Part shown: piece by piece, positions 47,367 through 61,143 of the stretch
Layout of the letters: each line of letters opens with the position of its first letter
How positions within the stretch are numbered: position 1 is the stretch's first letter
From: Prosapia bicincta
Taxonomy: Eukaryota > Arthropoda > Insecta > Hemiptera > Cercopidae
Length of the DNA: 64,000 nucleotides
Assembly (NCBI GenBank): GCA_036971475.1
Contig: JBAIZL010000428.1
Span: forward strand, 603,501-667,500
Direction of reading: 5' to 3'
Translations under genes and position numbers: made by a program
Notes under the pieces: model-generated
Told to the model about the DNA's origin: nothing
Database searches by the model: none
What the model saw: only the letters and a program-made list of their open reading frames with translations

Positions 47367-47409
47367 ACCTCTGAAGATGATTACTTTGTAGTCGAAATGT
47401 ACATAAGGT
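47367..47409 (+). ncRNA. Hammerhead-ribozyme-like motif (right arm)
   Basis: ACCT (47367-47370, helix I), CTGAAGA (47371-47377), extra T, helix II GATTAC-TTT-GTAGTC with one G-U, GAAA (47394-47397), minimal helix III within TGTACATA, then AGGT (47406-47409) pairing with ACCT. Predicted cleavage is after A47405. GAAATGTACATAAGG is shared with the element at 6.9 kb. Confidence 0.5.
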
Positions 47410-48272
47410 TAAAATAAAATTTGTTGAATTTGTGGTGAGAGGCTGTTTTAATTAATATAAACATTTACGCCACAGTTGCTTTAAGTTGTTGTAAAAGAGT
47501 GTAAATTAGATATAAATCAAATATTATATTAATTAAAAAACCTTATGGCTAGTTTTAGTTAATTCTAAAATACAGTTAAAATTCCAAACACATTAAATAA
47601 AAAATTAAGGCCAACAATGTATCAAAAAAATACTGTCATAAATTCCTTAAAAAAATGAATCTATAAAAGGAGATAACGTAAAAAATGTCAATAGCTAACA
47701 ATTCAAAAATACATCTTTAAAGTTATGTTACAATATTGGTATATAACCAAAATAAACCTTTTTATTACCAGAAAATAATTAAAAATATATTGCACGAGAA
47801 GAAATTAACTAAGAACGTACGTAATCTATTTCAAACACTGAAGTTACACTACAACTAGGGGTTATTGAATGTATGGTACATTTATACAATGCTGAAGGTT
47901 AGTGCTGGGAATATCTTCCCATGGAAATTGTTTATGAGGCAATAAATTTAATATATCTTAATTCGCTTATTGTAGTTGATCTTTATCTTTAATATTTTTG
48001 ATTGTATTTCTTTAACAATTTTGTTAATATTTTTGAAATTTCAACCATAATATCTGTCTCAATAAAAAACAATGATTTCCAATTTATAACTGGAACGTCC
48101 ATAATGAATAAAGTAGATACTAAAACTTCTTATTTTAGTACCATTTCAATAGAATTTATATAGTTTATTAATACTAACAAACAAACGCCAAAGTCATTGT
48201 TAATAGAATTTTATGATTTTAATACATCTCAGCCTAGGAGCAGCACTGACAATTGAAACATTTGTGAATGAC

Positions 48273-48280
48273 GACGTCAC
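48273..48280. promoter_or_regulatory. Near-perfect CRE (CGACGTCAC)
   Basis: GACGTCAC within ACGACGTCACGAG is one base from the CREB/ATF palindrome TGACGTCA. First of a cluster. Confidence 0.35.
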
Positions 48281-48611
48281 GAGTGTCCATGGTAATTGAG
48301 CATATAGATCAGTTTATCACTTGATGATACGAAGGACGGCGGATCAAGTCTTAGCGACTTCCTTTTCACCTTGATGCCACCGTTTCATACACATTGACCT
48401 AACCTAGCCTTGGTCTACTGACTTTTCATTTTACTTGAAGTAAACGCTAATGCTACGTTTTATCGAGTGTATAAAAGTTATTCTTCGTCTCCGGGCTGTA
48501 AATAATACCGCCTTGATGTTTTGTCCGGGACGTTATTTACACGGCGTGTTTAAGACCGCACTTTATAGCTTTAATATTGTTTTGTAAAGTGGATTAAGCG
48601 GTAGACGAAGC

Positions 48612-48619
48612 TGACGTCA
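48612..48619. promoter_or_regulatory. CRE palindrome TGACGTCA
   Basis: Perfect bZIP (CREB/ATF) binding palindrome in a GC-richer patch (about 48480-48650). Confidence 0.45.
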
Positions 48620-48711
48620 ATAAGCCCACCGCGCCGTCTAACCGGAAATTGTTTAGATGAAGACATAAACGCTTGCTTTTATATGAATAATAAAATGCTA
48701 TAAAAATGATT

Positions 48712-48950
48712 TAGGATAGGTTAGGCTAGTTTGAATATATTTAGATATGCATAGATTTTAAAATAGGGGATGGCACTTGAAAGGTTAGGTTACGACACGC
48801 TATGACAGGTTAGGTTATTCTAAACATATTTATACTTGCATAGATTTTAACTTGTTATACGACACAGACGAGGTTAGGTTGGATTTAATTTGAATATATT
48901 TATTCATCCGTTGATTTTTCTCTTGTCGTATGACATGGTTATAGTTATGA
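48712..48950. repeat. Degenerate tandem repeat with AGGTTAGGTT cores
   Basis: Units near 48715, 48790 and 48868 share AGGTTAGGTT followed by TTTGAATATATTTA..TTGCATAGATTTTAA and (T)GTCGTATGAC(A). Spacing is about 75-95 bp. The AGGTTAGG core resembles the insect telomere repeat TTAGG. Confidence 0.55.
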
Positions 48951-49406
48951 TTGGGGAAAACAATTTGGAAAAATCTTTCCAAATAAAAACTATAGGCTAT
49001 TTTCCTCTTCAAACATTGTTATTGATGAAGCCAGGAAATTGAGGCAGATCGATCAGTTGGAACGCAATAAAGGTATGAAAACCATCAGGTATTCCTGAGT
49101 TTGAGATAACCTCATTACATTTTGTTGGTAAATGATTTGTACTTGATTTTAAACCGATCCAGTTGACATGCGACCAGAATAGACACAGGGGCTTCTGTGA
49201 TGAATAGTTACAAAGATAGCTAATAGATTACAGACATATAAATATAGTATTTTAGAATACATAATTATTAATATATTTGGTTTTCAACCGCAAAAAGGAG
49301 TTGTAAGTAGTTGTATCTGCTCATTGCATTATTATTTATTTTTTTTAAAACCTAATATTTTTAAGTCATATTCCTCGATCCATATTTATTAGGAACCATT
49401 TCGTAG

Positions 49407-49414
49407 TGACGTCA
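49407..49414. promoter_or_regulatory. CRE palindrome TGACGTCA
   Basis: Perfect 8-mer within GTAGTGACGTCACTGTTC, where the palindrome extends to AGTGACGTCACT (12 bp). Confidence 0.45.
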
Positions 49415-50984
<1,570 letters not shown>

Positions 50985-50985
<1 letters not shown>

Positions 50986-51591
50986 TCACACAGACGCATA
51001 GAGAGTTAGTATAATATAGAGAAGCAATCGTGCAAATTCGAGCTATGAAACTTAAACATCTCCAAATCTTAAGAGAAACATACAAAAGCCTTACAACACA
51101 ACAAATATAAAGTCTAGATTTTGTAATTGAAATTTAATCAATGGGATATGTTCTGGATAAAATAAGACGTGTGATTGAATAATTAATAAAAAATATTTTT
51201 TGAAGTATTTTAGGAACTGACTAAATAGTTTCAAAACGTCGCCCATTAGTCTTTTTAAGAATGAATCGCAAAAGACAAACATCCCGGCAATTTAATCCTT
51301 CCTAAACCACTACCGACTAAACAAATAAATTGAAGTAAAATTGTTGAAGGTGGCCGAGACATAAATCTGAGAGAGGTCGCATATTTCAGTACAAAACTAC
51401 TAGAATAACTCCAGTGTCAACGTAACCTCAAATATTTTAAGCAAACAGTTGCGAGGAAGTTGTCAAGATATGGAAATGTCATATTTACTTTGCTTATTGT
51501 TGTGAGTAAGGATGCTGCCAGTCCTTGTCCCTGACACACTGACACCGTGTTTTGATTGATTGGCCATCTCTGTAGCCAGAAAATAATAAAG
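50985..51591. other. Non-coding DNA, nothing recognised
   Basis: No frame or repeat of note. Confidence 0.55.
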
Positions 51592-51620
51592 TGACGTCAC
51601 GAGGGATGAGGTCACGTGAC
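51592..51620. promoter_or_regulatory. CRE plus E-box pair
   Basis: TGACGTCA (51592-51599, within GTGACGTCAC) lies 11 bp before GTCACGTGAC (51611-51620), a 10-bp palindrome around the E-box CACGTG bound by bHLH-zip factors. Two perfect palindromic sites this close suggest an enhancer or promoter. Confidence 0.45.
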
Positions 51621-51937
51621 TCACGGTTTGTCAACGGGTTTTGATGGCTTCCTTATTACCTGCTGAGAGGCTAATAGTAGCGTTTATGTTCGAGATAATG
51701 ATGTAGATTTCTTTTGGTTCTTTGTAAACATTTATTAAAATGTTACTTTTGTAAAATTGAATCTTACCGACTAGGCAATGTTTCATAACATTCAATCACA
51801 CCCAGGACGGAAAAATTGTCTCACGTCTTATCTAAAACAAGAAAAACCTCTCGTGCATGTAAAATTAACGCGTTGGAAAAGTAAACATTATAGTAATATC
51901 TATCTCTTGAGTGTTAATAAAATTAAACGTTATTATT
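51621..51937. other. Non-coding spacer
   Basis: Nothing recognised between the CRE/E-box pair and the 94-bp minisatellite. Confidence 0.6.
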
Positions 51938-53159
51938 AAACTAACTAGAGACGTGTGCACAACAAACTGCAACACAGCATACAATACAACAAGAACAAAA
52001 ATAATTAAACTCCAAGTAACAGGCACCATACAAACTAACTAGAGACGTGTGCACAACAAACTACAACGCAGCATACAATACAACAAGAACAAAAATAATT
52101 AAACTCCAAGTAACAGGCACCATACAAACTAATTAGAGACGTGTGCACAACAAACTGCAACGCAGCATACAATACAACAAGAACAAAAATAATTAAACTC
52201 CAAGTAACAGGCACCATACAAACTAATTAGAGACGTGTGAACAACAAACTGCAACGCAGCATACAATACAACAAGAACAAAAATAATTAAACTCCAAGTA
52301 ACAGGCACCATACAAACTAATTAGAGACGTGTGCACAACAAACTGCAACGCAGCATACAATACAACAAGAACAAAAATAATTAAACTCCAAGTAACAGGC
52401 ACCATACAAACTAATTAGAGACGTGTGCACAACAAACTGCAACGCAGCATACAATACAACAAGAACAAAAATAATTAAACTCCAAGTAACAGGTACCATA
52501 CAAACTAATTAGAGACGTGTGCACAACAAACTGCAACGCAGCATACAATACAACAAGAACAAAAATAATTAAACTCCAAGTAACAGGCACCATACAAACT
52601 AATTAGAGACGTGTGCACAACAAACTGCAACACAGCATACAAAACAACAAGAACAAAAATAATTAAACTCCAAGTAACAGGCACCATACAAACTAACTAG
52701 AGACGTGTGCACAACAAACTGCAACGCAGCATACAATACAACAAGAACAAAAATAATTAAACTCCAAGTAACAGGCACCATACAAACTAATTAGAGACGT
52801 GTGCGCAACAAACTGCAACGCAGCATACAATACAACAAGAACAAAAATAATTAAACTCCAAGTAACAGGCACCATACAAACTAACTAGAGACGTGTGCAC
52901 AACAAACTGCAACGCAGCATACAATACAACAAGAACAAAAATATTTAAACTCCAACTAACAGGCACCATACAAACTAATTAGAGACGTGTGCGCAACAAA
53001 CTGCAACGCAGCATACAATACAACAAGAACAAAAATAATTAAACTCCAAGTAACAGGCACCATACAAACTAACTAGAGACGTGTGCACAACAAACTGCAA
53101 CGCAGCATACAAAACAACAAGAACAAAAATAATTAAACTCCAAGTAACAGGCATGATAC
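51938..53159. repeat. Minisatellite, 94-bp unit x 13
   Basis: 13 x 94 = 1222 bp exactly, with very few substitutions. The unit begins AAACTAA(C/T)TAGAGACGTG. Each copy has AATAATTAAAC, and most have a second TAATTA at the unit start (C/T variant). A recurrent C/T polymorphism divides copies into two types. Open frames of about 60 codons on the minus strand arise only because the unit lacks stops there. They shift frame each copy (94 is not a multiple of 3) and are not genes. Confidence 0.97.
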
Positions 53160-56100
53160 AAACTAATTGGTACTGACTGTAACAAATTTTATACTTAGAA
53201 AACAAGCCTCAGTATTCAATAATGATTTATAGAACTCTAATAAACGCTCTATTAAATATGACATCCACTCATCATTTGCCAACAACATAACGGGAACAAC
53301 ACAGTCGTAACATAGGAATTCCCCACATCAACAATAAACGATCTATTATCAATATAATAAAACAATATAAAATATACAGAAATACTAAACACGAAACAAA
53401 AACGTAATAAATTAGAAAAATCAGTACAGATAACATACACGTCGACCACATTAAAAAACCCACCTTTAATATTGTTATCACCTTACCAAATTGAAGCTGC
53501 CCTTAATGGTCAACATAAGCTTACAATAGGCTATTGCGATCGAGTCTCAGTAGGGTTTTTATAAATGTATTTAAATTATAAGTATATTAAGTCGATAAAC
53601 GGTTTATCAATATCGAATCAATATGGTTAGCATATTTAGAATAATATTATTTCCTTGACGTTTTATTCTTACTAGAATCTATTCTATAAGTATAAGTTAA
53701 CCGAAATTTAAAATTACCAGCAGTTAGAAAACAAAGTAATCTACTTGGAGTAGTGAATTTGACAAATTTCGTAAATTTTCTTATAAAATAGAGCACAATA
53801 AAATAAAACATAACACAACCGTATGAATGTTTATTTGTTTACCTTATCCCTAAACGTTTATTGAATGTTTTATTGCTCTATACAAACAAGGAGACGCCAG
53901 AGAATAGACTATTGAACGTTACATGCTGAATATAAAATTTTTATAATTAGTCCCTAATAAATTAACTTATAAAAATGCAATTCATACAAACAGGAGCATG
54001 ACATAACCTTAATATAAACAAGTGGAATTATATAAAAATTGCTTATACTTATTGAATCAAATATACAAATTTTCTGAACTTCAAGTGATTAAACATAACC
54101 TCCAAATGGAGAAATAAAAGTGAGGTATGAAATCAAGTGTTATAGTTTAGGATGATACGTTGAAGTTTGTGGTTGTTGCGTAAAGGACTCATCGAACGGT
54201 TTTACTCCCCATCGAAAATATTCCTGGTCCATTCAATTATGAAATTCTTAAAATCCAGATCAGTTGAAAAATATCTTTTTAAGGTTAAAACTGATAACAG
54301 TATTTTTTTTGTATTTGTAAGTGGGTTGATACAAATCCAAAGTAAGCCTAGATCTGAGAAACAAAGCTAAATAAATGTGATACGTACTACAAAATATTAC
54401 TTTTATACCTATTAATAGAGTCAAATAACATTAATTTATATATACTCAAAGCAAAGTTGAAACGTATTAATATAGTGTGTAAATGATCATAGCTAGTGAA
54501 ATGAATAAACTCTTGGGTAATAAAACAAGTATTTAAAAAACAAATGTTTAGTTTAAGATATATTGAAAAATATTTTACTTAAGTATGTGTTTCTTTATCC
54601 TTGTTTGTTTCTTAAACTTGAGCTGCAGTATTCACGAATGCAAGAAAATATGGCTGAACCAGTATTTGCGTTGTCGCTATAATCTTTTGGTGTTTCAGGA
54701 GATTATCTCTTGTTAAGTCCAGCTGGAACTCATGTACAAAAGGATATAGGCCTATCTCCTGAAATAGTTCCGCATTATATCATAAACATAATTAGGGCCT
54801 ACCGCTAAAGGCACGTTTGGGCTTACATTGTGTTCATTTAAACGTGTATAAATTATTTAACATTTAATTTCGATATTTACCGTATATTGTTTAATAAAAA
54901 TTGTTTTCTAAACAGATACGTCGATTTCGGGAATCAGAAAATCGGATGTTATTCTTAAAGTGTTATTTAAAACTCTGCGAAAAGTATAAAGGTACATCGA
55001 ACATCTGAAGTTTTATAGAGGTGATCGTTGGGCCAATCACGTCGTAAAATGTTGAAGTTTATTGACAACTTTAAATAGTTTACTTTGCTCCGACCCAACG
55101 GCCGCGGCGTTACACAATCCTGAGCATCGATTCTTTGTTTACTGCCGGAGTGGTTGACAACATAATGACAAATAATGACCTAACCTAACCTCACCTGAGG
55201 CTCGTGCTGTACTTAACCTTACAGGTCTCGGATGGTTTCCGGGTTTTAAATTGAGAACAATTTACTTTAAAATTGTGTTTTTAATCAAAGAATTTATTAA
55301 TAAACTTGAGGGACACAGGAAGTGGATGGGCTTTGTTATTTATTGTCATTATGGTGATTATTTGTTTATTATAACGTTGTGGAGCACCTAAACATCAATT
55401 TCAATGCAACAAGAGAATTTATAGCTACAATCTTAGTAACTAATGAAACGGTTACATTCAAATGCAAACATTCAGTCTTACGTGTTTTGTTTACTTATTA
55501 TTTTATTAATTTAATCAACACATTTAACAATATGTCAATCACAAATATTCTAAAAATAGTGAGCAGATGATAGGGTCGAGACACAGCGAAGCCAAACCAA
55601 AAGTTTCCTCAAGTCACGGTTTTGGAACTATTCGGCTTAACTTTATTCCAAATATTCTTCAACACTTCATTATGCGTAGCCGTTAGAGAGTAAGTCTACT
55701 TGATTATGTGACCTTGACACACGTAACCCCTCCCTACATTCTACAAATCGATACTCTAATTCTACTTCTATTTACATTCCTTTACGAACCTTCCTCGGGA
55801 TTTGACTGATGATTAAGGTACAAAACAGTGTTAGTTTTGTCTGTAAGAAACTCTTTTATGAGCAAACCTTTTTCTACTTTCTCTCGTTTCTTTGTAGAAA
55901 GTAGATACTTATCTACTCACTGTAAAACATACTTATCTTTAAAGTATATACTTTAAATAAAGTATTTACTTTTCTTAATATCTAAAGAACGTCATACTCA
56001 AATTTAATATTGACGGCTCATTGTAATATTTGTTTACCCTCTCGCATTGCATGAAATAGATACAACCAAAAACAGCCAAAAATTGTTCAGTGCAGAAATT

Positions 56101-56369
56101 ACAACATAAATTTAAAATGAAAGTTATTCTTTAATAAAATGTTGAATCTCATAAGCTTAGTGAATTTGTTAATGGCTGGTATAACAAATAAGCGAAAGAT
56201 TCAATGCGTGAAAAATTCAGAAAAATTTGTTGCCCTATAATAATTTAGTTTAACTGATTTAAAATAAAAATCGTTTTAAATGAATAAAAATATTTTTAAA
56301 AAAATGTACCACGCAGACGTTACATAATTTCTAAACAGTACACTCGTGTATCTCCTTGAAGCGCATAAC
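53160..56369. other. AT-rich DNA, no gene recognised
   Basis: A small GC-richer patch at about 55020-55230 contains ACCTAACCTAACCTCACCTGAGG (telomere-like TTAGG complement). Frames at 53252-53481 (minus) and 54167-54370 (plus) have no domain. Confidence 0.5.
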
Positions 56370-56796
56370 TCTTGCACAACCCACCCGGGGCATGCGCAAT
56401 ACGTTATTGATGTTCTCTAAAACAAGTGTTTCCTTGGCTGAAACAAACGCCTAATCATCACACCTAATAGTGGCGGCCAATTATAGTCGTGTCAATCATG
56501 CTCAGAACCTTGGCTTTATGGTTTGCCCCAGTGAAATACCAAAGGTGAGGCTCATATCCCGAGCGGTCCCGGAAGTGCGTACGGCGAAACTATCCGTAAT
56601 TAACTATGATAGTAGAGCAAAATAACATTATAGATCAACCACTCCCACTCATCACACTTACAACTCCACAAAAGTTTGGCCGTATATTCTGTGCTGCTTC
56701 TTCAAACCTAGAGCATACGCTTCGCATCGTTATGGTTTACAGAACCCGTTAATTAGTTTTAATTTTAGTTTATCAATGCTAGCATTTTGGAAGGTA
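56370..56796 (+). promoter_or_regulatory. Candidate promoter/first exon of a downstream gene
   Basis: GC-richer region (CACCCGGGGCATGCGC, GAGCGGTCCCGGAAGTGCGTACGGCG) ending in a strong donor GGAAG|GTAAGT (intron from 56797) directly before a TG microsatellite. A short frame MLAFWK (ATG at 56779) ends at the donor in phase 0. The CCGGAAGTG at about 56570 is an ETS-type site common in promoters. It may be a 5' exon of the gene containing 62953-63064, but the link is unproven. Confidence 0.3.
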
Positions 56797-56935
56797 AGTG
56801 TGTGTGTGTGTGTGTGTGTGTGTTTGTGTGTGTGCGCGTAGGTGAGCATGAGTGCGTATTTGGGCGTGAGTGTGTGTGCTTGTGGGTGTGGGTTTGAGCG
56901 AGCTAATGGGCGTGTGAGTGCGTTAAATAAGCATT
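56797..56935. repeat. (TG)n and TG-rich degenerate tract
   Basis: A (TG)n core at 56799-56822, then about 100 bp of GTGAG/GTGTG-rich sequence. It lies immediately after a consensus splice donor. Confidence 0.85.
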
Positions 56936-57699
56936 TGACGGAAGCTTATTTTTCAAGATTATTTGTCAGCAGTAACAATATAGACAATGGCGTCTACATT
57001 TCGATTAGGTTATAGTTTAAAACCCTTTCTTGTTCAAAGTCAGATAGTTCTCTCTGTGGGTATTACGCTAAACGATTGAACCTTAACTAATCTAAATTTA
57101 CATGTGCTTCTTTCGGTTATTCAAATTGCTATCATAAAAACGTCAATTACGATAATCAACACGACAATTTGACTCGGTGACATTGATCTTTGTTCATAAA
57201 TTTGTTTCGCTTATTTAATTTACTTGCATCTGTTCTTTTATTGTCATTTTTAACGATAATATTCCAATTCAAACCTTATTTCCCTAGGAACTGTAAAGGT
57301 TTTGGCAACTCCTGGATGTTTCAATGTTTAGCTGTTCTCTTGAAGCTAATTTACCTTTTCCCTATTACATTTTTTCTAATTTCCATACAACTTCCAGAAG
57401 AAATTATGAATGTTAGGGGAGGTTTTGGTGCATAACGATTGTATACTACTTTTGTATGCAGTTTACATTCTTACAAAACAAAGTTCTATTTATGTTTAAA
57501 TCACCGTTGAATTGATTTTATGATTTAAGAACTTCACTGAATCGTGTTAAATTCGATCAGCGTTAGTAAATCTGGCAGCCTGGTAAATAAATAAACATAT
57601 CACTGTAATATTATTCCAGGCCTAACTTTTATAAATTATATCTTACAATCTGTGAATTATTGTACGTATCACGTGGCAAAAAACCTCTACTTACTGATA
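56936..57699. other. Non-coding DNA, nothing recognised
   Basis: A hydrophobic 81-codon frame at 57190-57435 shows AT-rich codon use and no family. An E-box CACGTG sits at about 57670. Confidence 0.5.
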
Positions 57700-57780
57700 T
57701 TTTTCAGCAGACGCGTTTCGCACTCAGTCAGTGGATTGTTCAATGCTCTGAGTCACGGACAAGACTCACAGCATTGATCA
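57700..57780 (-). ncRNA. Decayed hammerhead-like motif plus hairpin
   Basis: Minus strand: ATTGAACAATC, hairpin CACTGACTGAGTG, then CGAAACGCG (GAAA at 57716-57719). The CUGANGA half is not intact. Adjacent CAATGCTCTGAGTC / GACTCACAGCATTG (57740-57777) forms a second hairpin. Recognised by layout only. Confidence 0.25.
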
Positions 57781-59219
57781 ATGCTTAAGAAAGTAAACAC
57801 AAATCAGCCACTAACAAAACCAAAGTATCTTCATGTGTTCCAGGGTCTTTAGTAAGTTCTATCCTTATCACAGACGGATGTTGTTAAATAAAATAAACGT
57901 TTAATATACTATTTCCTTACTGTCATTTAGATTATGTAATTTATGATTGACACGTATGTAGTTCAGTGATTAATAGAAACTAAAAGGTAATACAGCTTCA
58001 TAAATGTAGGCCTATATCATAATAGTTCATTCGTGTATAGTTTATAATATCAACATTAAATTAATTACAGTATTCTCCATGAGTGAAATATTTTACCTTC
58101 CAAAATGTTATATTAGATTATATAGTTCCATTTGAATGTTACTTTAGTTTACCTAAATAAGGACTTTTCAATTTCAGAAATTTATTTAAACTCACCCTAA
58201 TAGAGAATTTAACAAAAGCTCTATATAAATATAATATATGGTAAATGGTTTTTATTTTATTGAAATACAACATAGTTTTAGGGTAAATATTTAATTTGTG
58301 TTAGAACCAACGTTCTGTAAACAATTAGCTTCCTCCTTGTGAATTTAAAGTGAAGATGTTTTAATAAATTCCACAGTAAGTGTTTGTTTTAGTAATGATT
58401 ACAACCATACATTCCCTAATATATTTAAAAGCTGAAAATATTACTGTTTGTTTTCTTGTACCCCTATCACAAGTAATGATACCTTCCTTTAGATTTTAGA
58501 ATGATTTTAATTTAAATAAAATTAACTAAGTAACATTAAAATTTGTTACTTTTCAAATATATATTTTGAATATTTCAACATTATAAATTTAACAAATTCC
58601 AAATAGGATCCTACTTGATCGTTGTATATTGAATGTAAGAACACTTTCCATTACCTATTCAGGTTTTGGCCTCTGCTTAGTCTGCTACTGTTACGATTGC
58701 TTGACCCAGTGTTATTAGAAGCGGAGGTAACGGTCCTTTCCTTGGAAACAGTGTATCTAGTACGTAGCTCCAGTATAATTCAAAAGCTGATTGACGAACC
58801 TTCAAAAGCGTCATTTATTTTGAAAACATAAATCGAAAGCGGTTACACTATACAATTTGTTCGAAGGGAATATCTAATGCCAGAATTGTATATTAAAAAC
58901 AGCTATTTTTCATTAGATTGGGTCTTTTAGATCAAGGGTTTAGCTATTCTGGATTTATTTTTAAGTTTTTGCGAATTAAAAATATCAGTTTAGCAAATAA
59001 ACGTTGGGGACCTTTTTATTATCCACCAGGTGCAAGTAATTTAACTCGTGTAATTATTTGAAAAGCCATCCAGAACGTATACCAACTCTTTGCAAATTCC
59101 TACTGCAATCTTTCGTTTAATCAATTAATACTAATTTAGAATACTAAGATTATACACATCTTGAGTAACTATTTTGTTAAATTTGTATTAGCAAACCTCT
59201 TGTCTCTTGCTTGAGGGGT
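57781..59219. other. AT-rich DNA, no gene recognised
   Basis: The Leu-rich frame at 58664-58831 after CCTATTCAG|GTTTTGG has an acceptor-like start but no recognisable family or downstream donor. Confidence 0.5.
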
Positions 59220-61143
59220 TTCTTAAGTAATGATAAGGAGGTCCACGACTGACACTTGACTGACATTTGCAGACCTAAGAAAACATCTTATAATTCTTAA
59301 GTAATGATAAGGAGGTCCACGACTGACACTTGGCTGACATTTACAGACCTAAGAAGACATCTTCTAATTCTTAAGTAATGATAAGGAGGTTCACGACTGA
59401 CACTTGGCTGACATTTACAGACCTAAGAAAACAGCTTCTAATTCTTAAGTAATGATAAGGAGGTCCACGACTGACACTTGGCTGACATTTACAGACCTAA
59501 GAAAACATCTTCTAATTCTTAAGTAATGATAAGGAGGTCCACGACTGACACTTGGCTGACATTTACAGACCTAAGAAGACATCTTCTAATTCTTAAGTAA
59601 TGATAAGGAAGTCCACGACTGACACTTGGCTGACATTTACAGACCTAAGAGAACATCTTCTAATTCTTAAGTAATGATAAGGAGTTCCACGACTGACACT
59701 TGGCTAACATTTACAGACCTAAGAAAACATCTTCTAATTCTTAAGTAATGATAAGGAGGTCCACGACTGACACTTGGCTGACATTTACAGACCTAAGAAG
59801 ACATCTTCTAATTCTTAAGTAATGATAAGGAGGTCCACGACTGACACTTGGCTGACGTTTACAGACCTAAGAAGACATCTTCTAATTCTTAAGTAATGAT
59901 AAGGAAGTCCACGACTGACACTTGGCTGACATTTACAGACCTAAGAGAACACCTTCTAATTCTTAAGTAATGATAAGGAGGTCCACGACTGACACTTGGC
60001 TGACATTTACAGACCTAAGAAGACATCTTCTAATTCTTAAGTAATGATAAGGAGGTCCACGACTGACACTTGGCTGACATTTACAGACCTAAGAAGACAT
60101 CTTCTAATTCTTAAGTAATGATAAGGAGGTCCACGACTGACACTTGGCTGACATTTACAGACCTAAGAAAACATCTTCTAATTCTTAAGTAATGATAAGG
60201 AGGTCCACGACTGACACTTGGCTGACATTTACAGACCTAAGAAGACATCTTCTAATTCTTAAGTAATGATAAGGAGGTCCACGACTGACACTTGGCTGAC
60301 ATTTACAGACCTAAAAAGACATCTTCTAATTCTTAAGTAATGATAAGGAGGTCCACGACTGACACTTGGCTGACATTTACAGACCTAAGAAGACATCTTC
60401 TAATTCTTAAGTAATGATAAGGAGGTCCACGACTGACACTTGGCTGACATTTACAGACCTAAGAAGACATCTTCTAATTCTTAAGTAATGATAAGGAGGT
60501 CCACGACTGACACTTGGCTGACATTTACAGACCTAAGAAAACATCTTCTAATTCTTAAGTAATGATAAGGAGGTCCACGACTGACACTTGGCTGACATTT
60601 ACAGACCTAAGAAGACATCTTCTAATTCTTAAGTAATGATAAGGAGGTCCACGACTGACACTTGGCTGACATTTACAGACCTAAGAAGACATCTTCTAAT
60701 TCTTAAGTAATGATAAGGAGGTCCACGACTGACACTTGGCTGACATTTACAGACCTAAAAAGACATCTTCCAATTCTTAAGTAATGATAAGGAGGTCCAC
60801 GACTGACACTTGGCTGACATTTACTGACCTAAGAAGACATCTTCTAATTCTTAAGTAATGATAAGGAAATCCACGACTGACACTTGGCTGACATTTACAG
60901 ACCTAAAAAGACATCTTCTAATTCTTAAGTAATGATAAGGAGGTCCACGACTGACACTTGGCTGACATTTACAGACCTAAGAAGACATCTTCTAATTCTG
61001 AAGTAATGATAAGGAGGTCCACGACTGACACTTGGCTGACATTTACAGACCTAAGAAGACATCTTCTAATTCTTAAGTAATGATAAGGAGGTCCACGACT
61101 GACACTTGGCTGACATTTACAGACCTAAGAAAACACCTTCTAA
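59220..61143. repeat. Minisatellite, 74-bp unit x 26
   Basis: Starts TTCTTAAGTAATGATAAGG at 59220 and ends CTTCTAA at 61143: 1924 bp = 26 x 74 exactly, so no net indel. Each unit contains TGATAAG (GATA-factor consensus), the palindromic AGAAGACATCTTCT and CACTTGGCTGACA. Units differ by sparse substitutions. No spacers, so not CRISPR. Confidence 0.97.

Larger units (their letters stand above)
47243..47459. mobile_element. Palindromic element carrying two opposed hammerhead-like motifs
   Basis: A 217-bp near-perfect palindrome centred at about 47351, with about two mismatches between arms, so it is recent or homogenised. Arms run from ATTAATTAAAACAACCTCTC to the inverse GAGAGGCTGTTTTAATTAAT. 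Each arm contains a complete hammerhead-like motif, one per strand. No protein is encoded and no clear target duplication was found. Confidence 0.8.
47460..48711. other. AT-rich then mixed-composition DNA, no gene recognised
   Basis: From about 48240 to 48660 the composition becomes more GC-rich, with regulatory-looking palindromes, but no coding frame of note was found. Confidence 0.5.

Noticed and set aside
48715..48890. Interstitial telomere array
   Set aside because: AGGTTAGGTT cores are spaced by about 80 bp of other sequence, not contiguous TTAGG repeats.
52035..53205. Series of 60-76-codon hydrophobic minus-strand frames
   Set aside because: They repeat every 94 bp with frame shift at each unit and simply reflect the minisatellite sequence.
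57190..57435. 81-codon hydrophobic frame resembling a membrane protein
   Set aside because: Same reason: T-rich composition and no motif.
58664..58831. Leu-rich frame after TATTCAG|GTTTTGG
   Set aside because: Acceptor-like entry but no family, and the sequence quickly becomes AT-rich non-coding.
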